Part shown: one piece after another, positions 21,412 through 30,315 of the stretch
Layout of the letters: each line of letters begins with the position of its first letter
How positions within the stretch are numbered: the stretch's first letter is position 1
IMG/VR virus record: IMGVR_UViG_3300031237_000003
Location: 1-64,000 of that record
Direction: 5' to 3' (one strand)
DNA: 64,000 bases
DNA from: a virus
Position numbers and translations under genes: made by a program
Notes under the pieces: generated by a model
The model's database searches: none
The model's input: only the letters and a program-made list of their open reading frames with translations
Told to the model about the DNA's origin: nothing

Positions 21412-23464
21412 CGAACGTCTTCAGTTCGGGTTGTTTGCCGGTTCGTCTCCGGACACGTCCGCTGACTATCCGCCAGTCCACCGGACGCAACGTGACTACC
21501 AACGCGTTGTTGAATCGGCGGACCGTGTGGGTTTGGGGTTAGATCTCGAATTCTCAACGGACACCGGACGCCCGTCGATATTAGGTATTAGTACGCTCCG
21601 TGAAGCCGCGTCGATTCCTTGGGACTCGCGGCTGGCACAATGGACAATCGACGAAGCGAGAAAACGTGACATCAAGATTGTAGGATACTTCTCGGCATCC
21701 GCTGACAAAAAAGTCATGGACGGCTGGGGGTGCGCGAGTCCGCTGGACCTGTGGGAAGACGGCGCGATTACGCATTACTTGAACAACCAGCATTTGTGCA
21801 AGATCGCGAACCGCGACGAAGACGATGATCCCGGATCGCTTGGGTTTATGAATCTATGGACCGCGACGTCGTTAGTCGCCGACGTCCAGAACTGGAAATC
21901 CTGCTGGCGGCAGTATTGTTCCGGCCAGTATCCTTGCCCAACGCACGACGTATTTGGATACAACGGCGTGGATTCGTGGGCCGGACTTAAAGTCCACGTC
22001 GAGAACGGCGCAGAGCTAGACCGAATGAAAGTCCCGGTTCAATTCCGCCGTGAGGTCCTGGAGCTAAGTGAACTCTGCGAGACGATGCGCGAACGCGGGA
22101 TGCGCGTGGACACGGATCGCGTTAGAGAGCTAGACGCGAGGATTTCCAACATTCAGGACACTCTTTTCCCCGAAGTCGGCCGACGGTTCAATCCCAAGTC
22201 GTCGAAGCAAGTCCGCGAATGGTTCGCCGAACGCGGGGTTCGGCTGGCGAATTCACGCAAGGATACTTTACGCGACGAGCTATTAAAGATCGGTAAACGT
22301 CACGATATCTTTGATTCCAAGCCTGTAGAAGTCGCCGAGCAGTTAAGCGAGGTAACACTAACGGAAGTGGAATCTGGTGTCGTTGACCTGTGGAAAACCA
22401 AAGACGGCGGCAAAGGCATCGACTCGTGGTTCGGCGAGAAGCATTTGTCGGACGAAGGCGCGGCGGGCGTATACTTACACTCGCGGTTTAATACCACGGG
22501 CTCGTCGCTAGGACGTTTGTCGTCGTCCGGACCGAACGCTCATAACTTTCAGAAGTATGGACTCGGCAAGCAAGCGCGCGCGGCGATTATCCCGCGCGAT
22601 CCGGCGCTAAAACTTATCCGCGCGGATTACAAGCAGCTAGAAGCTAGGATGATTATGTATCTTGCTGGCTTCGATATTCGAGATTTCCCGAAGGACTTGT
22701 TTACTTGGCTTGTCCAGAACTCCGATGGGAAGTTCGACAAAGCAGCGGAGCTAGGCGGCCGGAAGCCTCGCGACATGGCTAAAATCACGTCGCACGGATC
22801 GAATTACGGTATGGGACTAAAAGTCCTAACATCGCAAGATTTGGACACGTCATATGTTAAGCAAGCTATTAACGCAGGCGCGCTCCGAGTTCATAGAGAC
22901 TGGGAGTATGCGGGCGGAGTTGTTGCGTTTACCGGAAAACACCTCGCTAATATGCTGTTCGGGAACGAGTCTTTTGACTCCCGACGTCTGGCTCTTGAGA
23001 TACAAGAAGACGTGTACTTCGCGGCGTACCCGCAAATCCGGGCGTGGCAACGCCGTGTCCTCGCCGAATTTGAAGCGCGGCGGTACGTCAAATACCCGAC
23101 CGGCCGTTTCATCCGGCTTATCGGACCGTTTCGAGAAGACAACGCGTTAACACGTGCGATGGAAGAGGACAGCAAGATCGTGCTGGCGGCGTACGGACAA
23201 GGCGTTTCAGCGGACCACGTTCAGGCAATCATGCTGCGGTATAAACGAGAACTTGGAGCCGTCCCGATCCTGCAAGTTCACGACGAACTTGTGAACGAGA
23301 TCCCGCGCGAATGGACCGATAAGCAAGCTGGCGAGTTCATTAGTCTTATGCAACAGGAGACGTGGCGGTTGCCTGGGTTCAGTTGCCCGGTGGACGCCGG
23401 GATCGGCGAGAATTGGTTGGACGCGATGACGAACGCAGACAAGCATCCATTAGTATTGAATTAG
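21377..23464 (+). CDS. DNA polymerase, family A, 695 aa
   Basis: An N-terminal 3'-5' exonuclease domain shows LDLEFSTD (55-62) and GYNGVDSW near 194. The polymerase core shows TTGSSLGRLSS (373-383), motif A RADYKQLEARM (415-425), motif B RDMAKITSHGSNYGMG (465-480) and motif C QVHDELVNE near residue 635. GTG start after AAAGAGG. Residues 16-20 (QFGLF) resemble the bacterial beta-clamp binding consensus. It replicates the phage genome with the RepA-like helicase and accessory ATPase. No 5' nuclease domain. Confidence 0.92.
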   Translation: MSRRKSQIVLPDERLQFGLFAGSSPDTSADYPPVHRTQRDYQRVVESADRVGLGLDLEFSTDTGRPSILGISTLREAASIPWDSRLAQWTIDEARKRDIKIVGYFSASADKKVMDGWGCASPLDLWEDGAITHYLNNQHLCKIANRDEDDDPGSLGFMNLWTATSLVADVQNWKSCWRQYCSGQYPCPTHDVFGYNGVDSWAGLKVHVENGAELDRMKVPVQFRREVLELSELCETMRERGMRVDTDRVRELDARISNIQDTLFPEVGRRFNPKSSKQVREWFAERGVRLANSRKDTLRDELLKIGKRHDIFDSKPVEVAEQLSEVTLTEVESGVVDLWKTKDGGKGIDSWFGEKHLSDEGAAGVYLHSRFNTTGSSLGRLSSSGPNAHNFQKYGLGKQARAAIIPRDPALKLIRADYKQLEARMIMYLAGFDIRDFPKDLFTWLVQNSDGKFDKAAELGGRKPRDMAKITSHGSNYGMGLKVLTSQDLDTSYVKQAINAGALRVHRDWEYAGGVVAFTGKHLANMLFGNESFDSRRLALEIQEDVYFAAYPQIRAWQRRVLAEFEARRYVKYPTGRFIRLIGPFREDNALTRAMEEDSKIVLAAYGQGVSADHVQAIMLRYKRELGAVPILQVHDELVNEIPREWTDKQAGEFISLMQQETWRLPGFSCPVDAGIGENWLDAMTNADKHPLVLN

Positions 23465-23473
23465 GAGGCAAAC

Positions 23474-23689
23474 GTGTCACTCGGATTACAACTGCAAGAG
23501 TTAAAAGAGAAACTAGCGGCTTGGACGCGCCGCGATTTCACAACTAGGCCTGAGCCAGCGGAGAAAGTTTTAATCGCGATCAACCTAGTCCAGTCGTTCC
23601 TGTTCGTTCTGGATTGCGAGGCTAACCCGGTGGCGCGCGAACTTCCGGCGTACAAAGCCGCAGCGGCAGAGGTGTTTGGTGACTCTTGA
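23474..23689 (+). CDS. hypothetical helical protein, 71 aa
   Basis: GTG start preceded by GGAGG (23463-23467). The sequence is helix-rich (LGLQLQELKEKLAAW; AEKVLIAINLVQSFLFVLDC) with one Cys and no catalytic motif. It overlaps the next gene. Position directly after the polymerase suggests an accessory role, but nothing in the sequence proves it. Confidence 0.55.
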   Translation: MSLGLQLQELKEKLAAWTRRDFTTRPEPAEKVLIAINLVQSFLFVLDCEANPVARELPAYKAAAAEVFGDS

Positions 23690-24002
23690 TATCGAATCCA
23701 TCATTATCCCGGAACCCGCCGAACTCCCGGACGTTATCGTCGTCGCCTGGATCGACGCCGAGTCCCAGTCCGGTTACGCGCGCGTAGACGAGAAACGACA
23801 AACCGGTATGGTGAATTACGACGTCGGGTACCTCGCGGCCGAAACCGACGACTGGGTGATACTCGCGCAAGAGCGGTACGATACGATGCCTAATGACATC
23901 GCGGGGTACCGGCGGACGATCGGTATCCCAAAAGTACTAATTAAAACAGTTGTCCGACTAACCCCGGTAACCGAACCCGACGACGCCGCGTCTATACTAT
24001 AG
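23679..24002 (+). CDS. hypothetical protein, 107 aa
   Basis: The GTG at 23679 is chosen because AGAGG lies at good spacing; a TTG at 23676 is in frame. The N-terminus is strand- and acid-rich (PEPAELPDVIVVAWIDAE) and the rest alternates strands with charged turns. No recognised family. Directly followed by the next ORF with no gap. Confidence 0.55.
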   Translation: MTLDIESIIIPEPAELPDVIVVAWIDAESQSGYARVDEKRQTGMVNYDVGYLAAETDDWVILAQERYDTMPNDIAGYRRTIGIPKVLIKTVVRLTPVTEPDDAASIL

Positions 24003-24506
24003 GTGCCGTGTTATCGTCGTTACTATCTTCGCTGGCCGCGTTTTCCCCGCACGCAGTTGTGGGGTGCAGAACGGGAACGCCGCGACATCCGGCCGCATTT
24101 ACTACAGACAATTGAGATCGAGGAAGGGCTCCCGCTGGGAACGGATACTATGCCGGTTAAGAAGAAAGCGAACGATTTATTTGCGACGCGAGAGATTAAA
24201 ACGTATCTTAACAACGCAGTGATTGCGGCGTTGCGTCCGGCGACACTCGGCGCAGAAATGCCTAGGAAGCGTTTATTCCGCCTCTCCGGTTACGTCACCG
24301 CTCTCGTTGGCGAAGTCAATGAGCACGTCGAGGAAGGTTTGTTACGACCCGAAGAACTCGTTCTAATATTTCTCGCGTCTGCCCTCGCGGTGCAAGATCA
24401 AATCAAAGAAGTCGGCGGCGACGATGCGAACCAGTTAGCCGGAGCGTCGGATCTCGCGCGTCAAGTGTTAGAGGATCTTAAGTTAACAGATCCAAAGGAG
24501 AAATAA
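24003..24506 (+). CDS. hypothetical protein, 167 aa, start uncertain
   Basis: The open frame starts at GTG 24003, adjacent to the preceding stop, but the first 49 residues are Arg/Tyr-rich and poorly protein-like. An ATG at 24150 (MPVKKKANDLF) would give 118 aa. The C-terminal 110 residues are helical (PEELVLIFLASALAVQDQIK). Neither start has a strong Shine-Dalgarno site. Function unknown. Confidence 0.5.
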   Translation: MPCYRRYYLRWPRFPRTQLWGAERERRDIRPHLLQTIEIEEGLPLGTDTMPVKKKANDLFATREIKTYLNNAVIAALRPATLGAEMPRKRLFRLSGYVTALVGEVNEHVEEGLLRPEELVLIFLASALAVQDQIKEVGGDDANQLAGASDLARQVLEDLKLTDPKEK

Positions 24507-24509
24507 GTT

Positions 24510-25079
24510 ATGCGTTTATTTCTAACTCTGCTTATTACCGCCGCACTAAGCGCGCAGAATCATCTCGGTCTGGAACGCGTCGAGTTATCGGAAGCCGCAT
24601 CGCAGTTGTTCGTCTGGACCAGCGTAGTGCACGACGCGGACGAGCGTATAGTATCGGAAGACGCCAAGTGGACGCTGGATTTTGACAAAGAAACCGTGAC
24701 GCGTAACGATCGCGCGGTATCGACGAAATCAATATACGCAAAGACGCAGATCTCGACTCAAGCGCGGTTGTGGTCTGCTGTTCGAGAGCTAACAACCGTC
24801 GCAGCTAAAGCGTGTGGGACAATGCCGCTGACCACGGAAAACCGCGTGTTCACGATGTCCGCTAGCCGCGCGGAGTTCTTGGTCGCAGATACATCGGGCA
24901 AAAACCTGTTGTCTTTAACGCCGGAAACTGCGGTGTGTCCCGGCGACCGAACCGTCCCGTTGACCGAACCACAGTCCCGCGTCGCCGTTGGGTACATGCA
25001 GTTGCTTTTCCGCATCGCCGCTAGTATCACGGACTGGTTTGCGTCTGTGGTCGAGGTTCCGGCACGCGTACAACGTTAA
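24510..25079 (+). CDS. exported protein with signal peptide, 189 aa
   Basis: AAAGGAGAAA precedes the ATG. MRLFLTLLITAALSAQ is a typical short signal peptide with an AQ-like cleavage site. The mature part is alpha/beta with two Cys (KACGTMP and AVCPGDR) that could form a disulphide. It probably acts in the periplasm or envelope. No family recognised. Confidence 0.6.
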   Translation: MRLFLTLLITAALSAQNHLGLERVELSEAASQLFVWTSVVHDADERIVSEDAKWTLDFDKETVTRNDRAVSTKSIYAKTQISTQARLWSAVRELTTVAAKACGTMPLTTENRVFTMSASRAEFLVADTSGKNLLSLTPETAVCPGDRTVPLTEPQSRVAVGYMQLLFRIAASITDWFASVVEVPARVQR

Positions 25080-25087
25080 GGAGATAC

Positions 25088-25936
25088 ATGACTAAGAAAG
25101 TCCGTAAGGAGCCGTTGTCCGCAACGGCCAGCAAATTCGTCGCGTTGTTTGACGTGCACGTTGGCTGGGAGTGGGCGCAGACCGGCGGGAAGCGCGTAGT
25201 CCGGCCGACGCATAACGAACCCGCGATCCGCGCGACGTTAGATTTCGTTCAGGACTTTGCGCCGGACGTCCTGATCTTCGGCGGCGACCAGATTAACTGC
25301 GGCCCCGTATCACATTGGCTGAAAGGAAAACCCCGGCTTGTTGAAGGCTTCCGGTTGAAGACGGAATTCGATAAGTTCCAAACTTTGTTCCACGATGTCT
25401 TATGTGGCGGCGCAGAGAATGTATGGCTGGACGGTAACCACGAAGCCTGGATACACCAGCTTGTAGATGAACAGCCGGGTCTGGAAGGGATGGTTGAGGC
25501 GCATTCGTACCTCGGGGGTTCCGGTGTGTGGAAGCATATCGTCTCACAAGGCGAAATGTACCAACTCGCGCACGGCGCGCGCAAAGCCAAACTGTACTTT
25601 GTGCATGGCGACTCCGTTCTTCAAGCCCGCCAGTACCGGAGTCCGGCCCGCGCCCTTGTCGAAGCGTACAACCGGAACATCCGCGCGGGCCATGTCCACA
25701 CATACGACGCGTACACAAAGAAATCGCCGATCGACAAGCAGGATTACCATTCCGGCGTGATCGTTCCCGCGCTGGCGTCGCGCGACCCGTACTACGTCAA
25801 ATCCGCGCCGTCGAACTTTATGCACGGTTTCGAGTACGGCTGGTTCTGGCCGGACGGCGAGTTTACGGACAATATCGTCGTGATTAACCGTGGCCAGTTT
25901 ACAGTGAATGGAAAACGGTATGGGAAGGAGAAGTAA
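25088..25936 (+). CDS. calcineurin-like phosphoesterase, 282 aa
   Basis: Motifs are ALFDVHVGWE (Asp and His), IFGGDQIN (GGD), WLDGNHEAW (GNHE), LYFVHGDS (HGD) and RAGHVHTYD (GHxH), the full metal set of the fold. AAGGAG upstream. Its closest look is to phage-type phosphoesterases with unknown substrates. Different in length and spacing from the one at 19753, so not a recent duplicate. Likely cytosolic. Confidence 0.82.
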   Translation: MTKKVRKEPLSATASKFVALFDVHVGWEWAQTGGKRVVRPTHNEPAIRATLDFVQDFAPDVLIFGGDQINCGPVSHWLKGKPRLVEGFRLKTEFDKFQTLFHDVLCGGAENVWLDGNHEAWIHQLVDEQPGLEGMVEAHSYLGGSGVWKHIVSQGEMYQLAHGARKAKLYFVHGDSVLQARQYRSPARALVEAYNRNIRAGHVHTYDAYTKKSPIDKQDYHSGVIVPALASRDPYYVKSAPSNFMHGFEYGWFWPDGEFTDNIVVINRGQFTVNGKRYGKEK

Positions 25937-25939
25937 CCG

Positions 25940-26467
25940 ATGTCCGACGAAAGGGTAAATATGTTTGAAGGGCTAGTTTGGAAAGGTTGCAATAACCCGC
26001 TTTGTCCGATTTGTACTGCGAACCCGCTTAATATTTCTCCTAAAGAGGAATTACAAATGAAGGAACCAACGACTTCGCAGTACCGAGGTATTCAGGATCT
26101 CCAGCTTCCAAAGCTGGACATACCAATTCGCAAATTCGACACGGGCGCAACTCGCGACACCGACGCGAATAAGCTGGACTATGAAGCGTTCCTGTCGCCA
26201 GCGGTCCTGGAACGGTACGCGCAGTACTTGAACAAGCACCGCGTACAAGCGGACGGAACGCTGCGGGACGGCGACAACTGGCAGAAAGGGATGCCGTTGT
26301 CGGTATACATGAAGTCGGCGTTGCGGCATTTGTTCGCGTGGTGGAAGCTGCATCGTGGAATCGCGGACCCAGCCGATCTAGAAGAAAGCATCTGCGCAAC
26401 GATGTTCAACGCAATGGGGTATTTGCACGAGGTCCTGAAAGCTAAGGAGGCGTCTAATGCCCGCTGA
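25940..26467 (+). CDS. dATP/dGTP diphosphohydrolase N-terminal-like protein (DUF5664), 175 aa
   Basis: RKFDTGATRDTDANKLDYEA (about residues 64-83), FLSPAVLERYAQYLNKHR and MPLSVYMKSALRHLFAWWKL match my memory of the DUF5664 domain found in MazZ-type phage diphosphohydrolases that alter the dATP/dGTP pool. No PurZ-like gene is visible, so base replacement by 2-aminoadenine is not implied. The ATG at 25940 follows AAGGAG; an internal ATG at 26057 with AAAGAGG is also well placed. CNNPLCPIC lies between the two starts. Confidence 0.6.
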   Translation: MSDERVNMFEGLVWKGCNNPLCPICTANPLNISPKEELQMKEPTTSQYRGIQDLQLPKLDIPIRKFDTGATRDTDANKLDYEAFLSPAVLERYAQYLNKHRVQADGTLRDGDNWQKGMPLSVYMKSALRHLFAWWKLHRGIADPADLEESICATMFNAMGYLHEVLKAKEASNAR

Positions 26468-26660
26468 CTTCGACGACAACGCGGTACCGGACACCCGGTA
26501 CGCCAATTGGGTCTGCAAGTTCTGCTCGGAAGGTTTTCACAATCTCGCGTCGTTAGAAGTGCATCTAAACCACAGCCGGTGCCAAGATGCGCATTTCGCG
26601 GATCGCGGGAAGGCTCCGTGGCGGCGATACGAAGACGGTGTAGGGCCGGAGTCCGAATAG
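26457..26660 (+). CDS. C2H2-like zinc finger protein, 67 aa
   Basis: Overlaps the previous gene by 11 bases. WVCKFCSEGFHNLASLEVHL followed by NHSRC gives Cys-x2-Cys, then His and a final His/Cys, the spacing of a C2H2 or C2HC finger. Acidic tail. Single-finger proteins of this sort occur in phages and may bind DNA or protein. Confidence 0.6.
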   Translation: MPADFDDNAVPDTRYANWVCKFCSEGFHNLASLEVHLNHSRCQDAHFADRGKAPWRRYEDGVGPESE

Positions 26661-26692
26661 CTCGTAAGTTGTTGAAAACAAACAAAACCCTT

Positions 26693-27109
26693 ATGAAATC
26701 CATAACTGCTTTGTTATCAGCAAGTAAGGCAGAAAACGTCGTCGGTACGGCCGTGATTTCACGTCCTAGGAAGCGTCGGATTGAACCGGCTGATAAGTTA
26801 CCCCGGTCTGAACAAGAGTTCGCTGCGAAGTATAAAACAAAGCTGTCGCTGGACGAAGTCGGCGACCCGATCATACCCGGCACGAATGGACATCTATACT
26901 TTGACGACGGCCGTTTGTGCTGGATGAAACTCGGTGAAGTCGAGCACCTCGTCAAAGCGCGTAATCTGCTGGCGGACTGTACGGAGTTCTGGTTCGGAGA
27001 CGGCGAGGATTTGGAAGTTCGCGGCATCCCACCTGAACTCTGGGAGAAGACTATGGATCTCGCGGGCGTCAAGTTCCGCCGAACGCGTAAACGGAAAGGA
27101 AAGAAGTAA
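26693..27109 (+). CDS. hypothetical basic protein, 138 aa
   Basis: The ATG at 26693 (MKSITALLSASKAENVVG) is the first plausible start after the previous gene; the longer frame from 26507 runs through that gene. No clear ribosome-binding site. The middle is strand-rich (HLYFDDGRLCWMKLGEVEHL), the ends Lys/Arg-rich (FRRTRKRKGKK). Perhaps nucleic-acid binding, but no family is recognised. Confidence 0.5.
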   Translation: MKSITALLSASKAENVVGTAVISRPRKRRIEPADKLPRSEQEFAAKYKTKLSLDEVGDPIIPGTNGHLYFDDGRLCWMKLGEVEHLVKARNLLADCTEFWFGDGEDLEVRGIPPELWEKTMDLAGVKFRRTRKRKGKK

Positions 27110-27114
27110 CCGAT

Positions 27115-27477
27115 ATGCCGATACCTGATTACGATCTTTTGAAGCCAGAGGTTCTGGCACGTATTACCGAAGACCATGCGATTTTCGTCAAGAACGATAC
27201 GCCGGTTGATTTCAATACCTTCGTCCACGAGGTTTTTGTGACTAACACACCAACGTTTGACGACTGGGTATATCTGTCCGCACTGGCGATGACCGCAGCG
27301 GATCGCGCGTTTGCTTCGTTTCCGACTGAGACCGAAATTCCAATTACCTCGGAGTCTGTGCCAGAACAGACCAAGCTAAACAAAGCGAAAGATTTCCTAA
27401 CCAATCTGTTCCGTCCACGGGGAACCCCGTTAGTTCTGGGAGCGGCGCAGAGTGACGGAAACCCAACCGGAAGCTAG
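27115..27477 (+). CDS. hypothetical acidic protein, 120 aa
   Basis: Starts six bases after the previous gene. The sequence is mixed with an acidic helix (FDDWVYLSALAMTAADRAF) and a Pro/Gly-rich C-terminus (FRPRGTPLVLGAAQSDGNP). It overlaps the helicase gene by 26 bases in a different frame. Could be a helicase accessory or loader, judged only from position. Confidence 0.5.
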   Translation: MPIPDYDLLKPEVLARITEDHAIFVKNDTPVDFNTFVHEVFVTNTPTFDDWVYLSALAMTAADRAFASFPTETEIPITSESVPEQTKLNKAKDFLTNLFRPRGTPLVLGAAQSDGNPTGS

Positions 27478-28294
27478 AACTATCGCCGAACTACTCGCCG
27501 CTCCAGTTCCGGAAACTCCGTCCTGGATATACCCGGCCGTTCTTCCACGCGGCGGTAAGCTGATGTTCGGTGGGAACGCTAAGGCCGGGAAGTCGTTGGT
27601 AGCGATGGAACTTGCCCGTGCGCTTGCGTCCGCCGACGTCCCGTTCGGATATCCGGGTTTCTGGGTGCGCGATCCCGCCCGCGTTCTGTACCTGGAACAA
27701 GAGCTAGGAACGTATGGCTTGCAGAAACGTTCGCGTAAAATCTTCTCGGATCTGCACGCTGATTGCCTCGCCGAAAATCTTTGGTGGGTGTCGAAGAACC
27801 CGGAGATGAAGCTGGACTCCCCAGAAGGACGTCGTATAATCTCTGACCTCGTCGAACAAGTCCGGCCGAATGTGCTGATTCTAGACCCGATCTCGAAGTT
27901 CCATACGGCAGAAGAGAACTCGAACACCGAAATCGCGCGGGTGCTGCTTAGCATCGACAGGTTGATAGCCGAATACCGCGACCTAGAACTCTCCGTGATT
28001 ATCTCGCATCACTTCGGCAAGCCGGTCCGCGATCCGCGTTTCCTCGCCGATCCGCTGGACCCATATAACTTTCGTGGCTCGTCGAATTGGTACGGCGACA
28101 TGGATACGTTAGGGACGGTTGCACGTTTGCCGCAGATCGCCGGATGCAAACACGAAGCGTGGCGACTTCGGTCGCGATGGATCTCACGGCATGGAGAGGC
28201 TCCGGTGAAGGAATTGATCTTTTCGGTAAATCAACGCGACGACCTGCGCGTACGGTTTGAACGCGAGGTTGACATAGGCGTAGTAGTCGGTTAA
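27452..28294 (+). CDS. RepA-like replicative helicase / RecA-fold ATPase, 280 aa
   Basis: Walker A GGNAKAGKSLV (40-50), a beta strand VLYLEQELG with the usual acidic residue, Walker B VLILDPISKF and the sensor-like VIISHHFGKPVRD are characteristic of the AAA_25/RepA hexameric helicase group. GTG start inside the previous gene. It likely unwinds DNA for the family A polymerase. No primase domain is fused. Its stop overlaps the convergent stop of the next gene in the palindrome TTAA. Confidence 0.8.
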   Translation: MTETQPEARTIAELLAAPVPETPSWIYPAVLPRGGKLMFGGNAKAGKSLVAMELARALASADVPFGYPGFWVRDPARVLYLEQELGTYGLQKRSRKIFSDLHADCLAENLWWVSKNPEMKLDSPEGRRIISDLVEQVRPNVLILDPISKFHTAEENSNTEIARVLLSIDRLIAEYRDLELSVIISHHFGKPVRDPRFLADPLDPYNFRGSSNWYGDMDTLGTVARLPQIAGCKHEAWRLRSRWISRHGEAPVKELIFSVNQRDDLRVRFEREVDIGVVVG

Positions 28295-30315
28295 GGCTGC
28301 TGTGGAATATCGGCCCTCCGGCGATTCTTAGCCCGGACCGCCGGTTCCGCGATAGCTTGTCCCGCTGTAGACGACGCGACGCCTTTCGCGGGTAGCAACA
28401 TACGGTTTTCCATAGCTTTGAACAACGCTTGCGATGCGTCTGTATCCTTATGCGCCCGGCTAACTACGTAATCGACAAATTTATCCCATCCGATTTTACC
28501 GGCAATAATAACGCCGGTGCCGATACCAGCCGCGCCCAACGCTTCGTGCTGCTGCGCGAACCGCGCGCCCCAGAAGAACATTGCCATTCCACCCGCGACG
28601 GACCCGCCGCCTAGCGCGATAAGCCTCAGACCCGGTTTGTTAGCGGTATTGAGATCATCCGCTAGCTTAGTCAGGTTCGTATACGCGCTCGGGGAATCAA
28701 AGATAGTATTAATCGCGTCTTCCCCAATTTTGCTTAATCCGCTATGCGTGAACCCCGTCTCGCCGCCTTTCGTCCGAAGGAACTGTCGCATCGTGCCGGT
28801 CGCAGGGTCCCGTGATTCAGCAACAATGCGTCGCGCGACAAGCGTCCGCATAGCATTCCGTTCTTCCTCGTTCAGAATCTTGCTATTCGGATCGAATAGC
28901 GTTTTTGCCCAATTATACGCGTGCTCCTGCGCTTTCTCTACCGCGCCGGACATCGCTTGACCGATAGTTTTGTCTACCATTTCGTTCGGCGCTTCCTTAG
29001 CCAGCCGTCGGATAAGCTCTTTATCGTCCGGATTCAACTGTCCGAACTTCCAACCGGTTCGTTTATCAAAATCGTTAACGATGTTTTTCCGCGCAACCTC
29101 ACTAGTCTTCACAGTGTCCCATTGTTTTAATGCGACCTGAGAGGTTGTTTCCGTGCTACGCGCCAGTTCCTCAAACTGAGCGATCTGCGATTCGGACGCG
29201 TCGATGTTCTTTCTTAACTCCGCTTGGCGCATAAGCAGACTTTCCTTGCGATCCGGTAACTGCCCCATTTCCTCGCGTAACGCATTTATTTGTTTGTTTT
29301 TCGCCAGATCGCCGATGTCCGGGTTCTTCAGCAACGCGCCAATATTCCGTTGGATTTGCTTTTCGCGAACCGAAATCAGCGACAAATCGCGACCGACATC
29401 GGTAAGCGACGCTTTAAGCAGACTGCGCGCTTGCTGTGCGTCTCGTAACCGGTCGGACGCTAACTGAGCCGATCTGGAAGCGTTTTGTCTAACTAGATCC
29501 GCATTCTGCGACGGCGGCAGGTTACCGGGTAGCTGTTCCAAGTCTGTAAGAGCCCCTGCGCCAATCCCAGCGCGTTTTTGCAGCGCTTCCAGATCGGCGC
29601 GCGCCACGTCGATATCCGGTAACGGAGCGCCCGTTATTTCGCCGGACGTCACTTGTCCTGGGGCGCGCGCGGCCATAGCCGCCGGTCCTTGCGTCGCCCG
29701 ACGGTACGTGTTTGTCGCGTGGACGCCGCCGAGCGCGCCAAGCAAACCGGGCAACCCGACTGCGAAGGCTTTGCTAGGCCCGGTTAACGTATCCCCCTCC
29801 CGCGCGGACTCGCCAACGTACGCGGCCCCCGGTACCGCGCCTTCCAATAGTCCTTTCAGGACTAACGGGCCGTATTTAGTCGCTTTACCTAACGGCGACG
29901 CCTTGGTCGCGAGGTTAGTCAGCAGGGACGCTCCGGACGCGGCGTTCTCCGGCGACATGTACTCCGGCGGTTTTTGATTCGGGAAGATCATCCGCATAAG
30001 AGCCGGGATAGCGACCGATGCGGCCATAGACGTCCCGCCGCCCGGCGCGGCCGCTGCTACGTCTAGTCCGGTAGAAAATAATTGCTTCAGAACATCCTCC
30101 GCTACGCCCGCACGTTTACGGCCTTGCTCCGGAGACCCTTCGGTATCTTCCGTCCCAGGACGCCGAAATACAGTCGGCGTCTCGACTGCCGGAGCCGCTT
30201 CTTCTTTGTACATCCGGCGAACCGCGTCCCTGTCTCGGGGATCGTCCGACGCACCTAGTTTGTCCAGCAGCAAATCTAACTCGTCAGGTTCGCGTTTATT
30301 AGTCGCTTGTGGCAT
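28291..30315 (-). CDS. large virion/ejection-type protein, 674 aa
   Basis: N-terminal 80 residues are acidic and disordered-looking. Then come Gly/Ala-rich segments, a long coiled coil (about 240-390), and near the C-terminus a hydrophobic stretch (LIALGGGSVAGGMAMFFWGA and GAAGIGTGVIIAG) that could enter a membrane. This mix and the position at the end of the virion operon fit internal ejection proteins of podoviruses (gp14-16-like). No lytic domain seen. Last gene of the block. Confidence 0.6.
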   Translation of the reverse strand: MPQATNKREPDELDLLLDKLGASDDPRDRDAVRRMYKEEAAPAVETPTVFRRPGTEDTEGSPEQGRKRAGVAEDVLKQLFSTGLDVAAAAPGGGTSMAASVAIPALMRMIFPNQKPPEYMSPENAASGASLLTNLATKASPLGKATKYGPLVLKGLLEGAVPGAAYVGESAREGDTLTGPSKAFAVGLPGLLGALGGVHATNTYRRATQGPAAMAARAPGQVTSGEITGAPLPDIDVARADLEALQKRAGIGAGALTDLEQLPGNLPPSQNADLVRQNASRSAQLASDRLRDAQQARSLLKASLTDVGRDLSLISVREKQIQRNIGALLKNPDIGDLAKNKQINALREEMGQLPDRKESLLMRQAELRKNIDASESQIAQFEELARSTETTSQVALKQWDTVKTSEVARKNIVNDFDKRTGWKFGQLNPDDKELIRRLAKEAPNEMVDKTIGQAMSGAVEKAQEHAYNWAKTLFDPNSKILNEEERNAMRTLVARRIVAESRDPATGTMRQFLRTKGGETGFTHSGLSKIGEDAINTIFDSPSAYTNLTKLADDLNTANKPGLRLIALGGGSVAGGMAMFFWGARFAQQHEALGAAGIGTGVIIAGKIGWDKFVDYVVSRAHKDTDASQALFKAMENRMLLPAKGVASSTAGQAIAEPAVRAKNRRRADIPQQP

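Noticed and set aside
25940-26467. Evidence for a 2-aminoadenine (Z) genome
   Set aside because: Only the diphosphohydrolase-like domain is seen; no PurZ, and the polymerase shows no feature that would indicate Z use.
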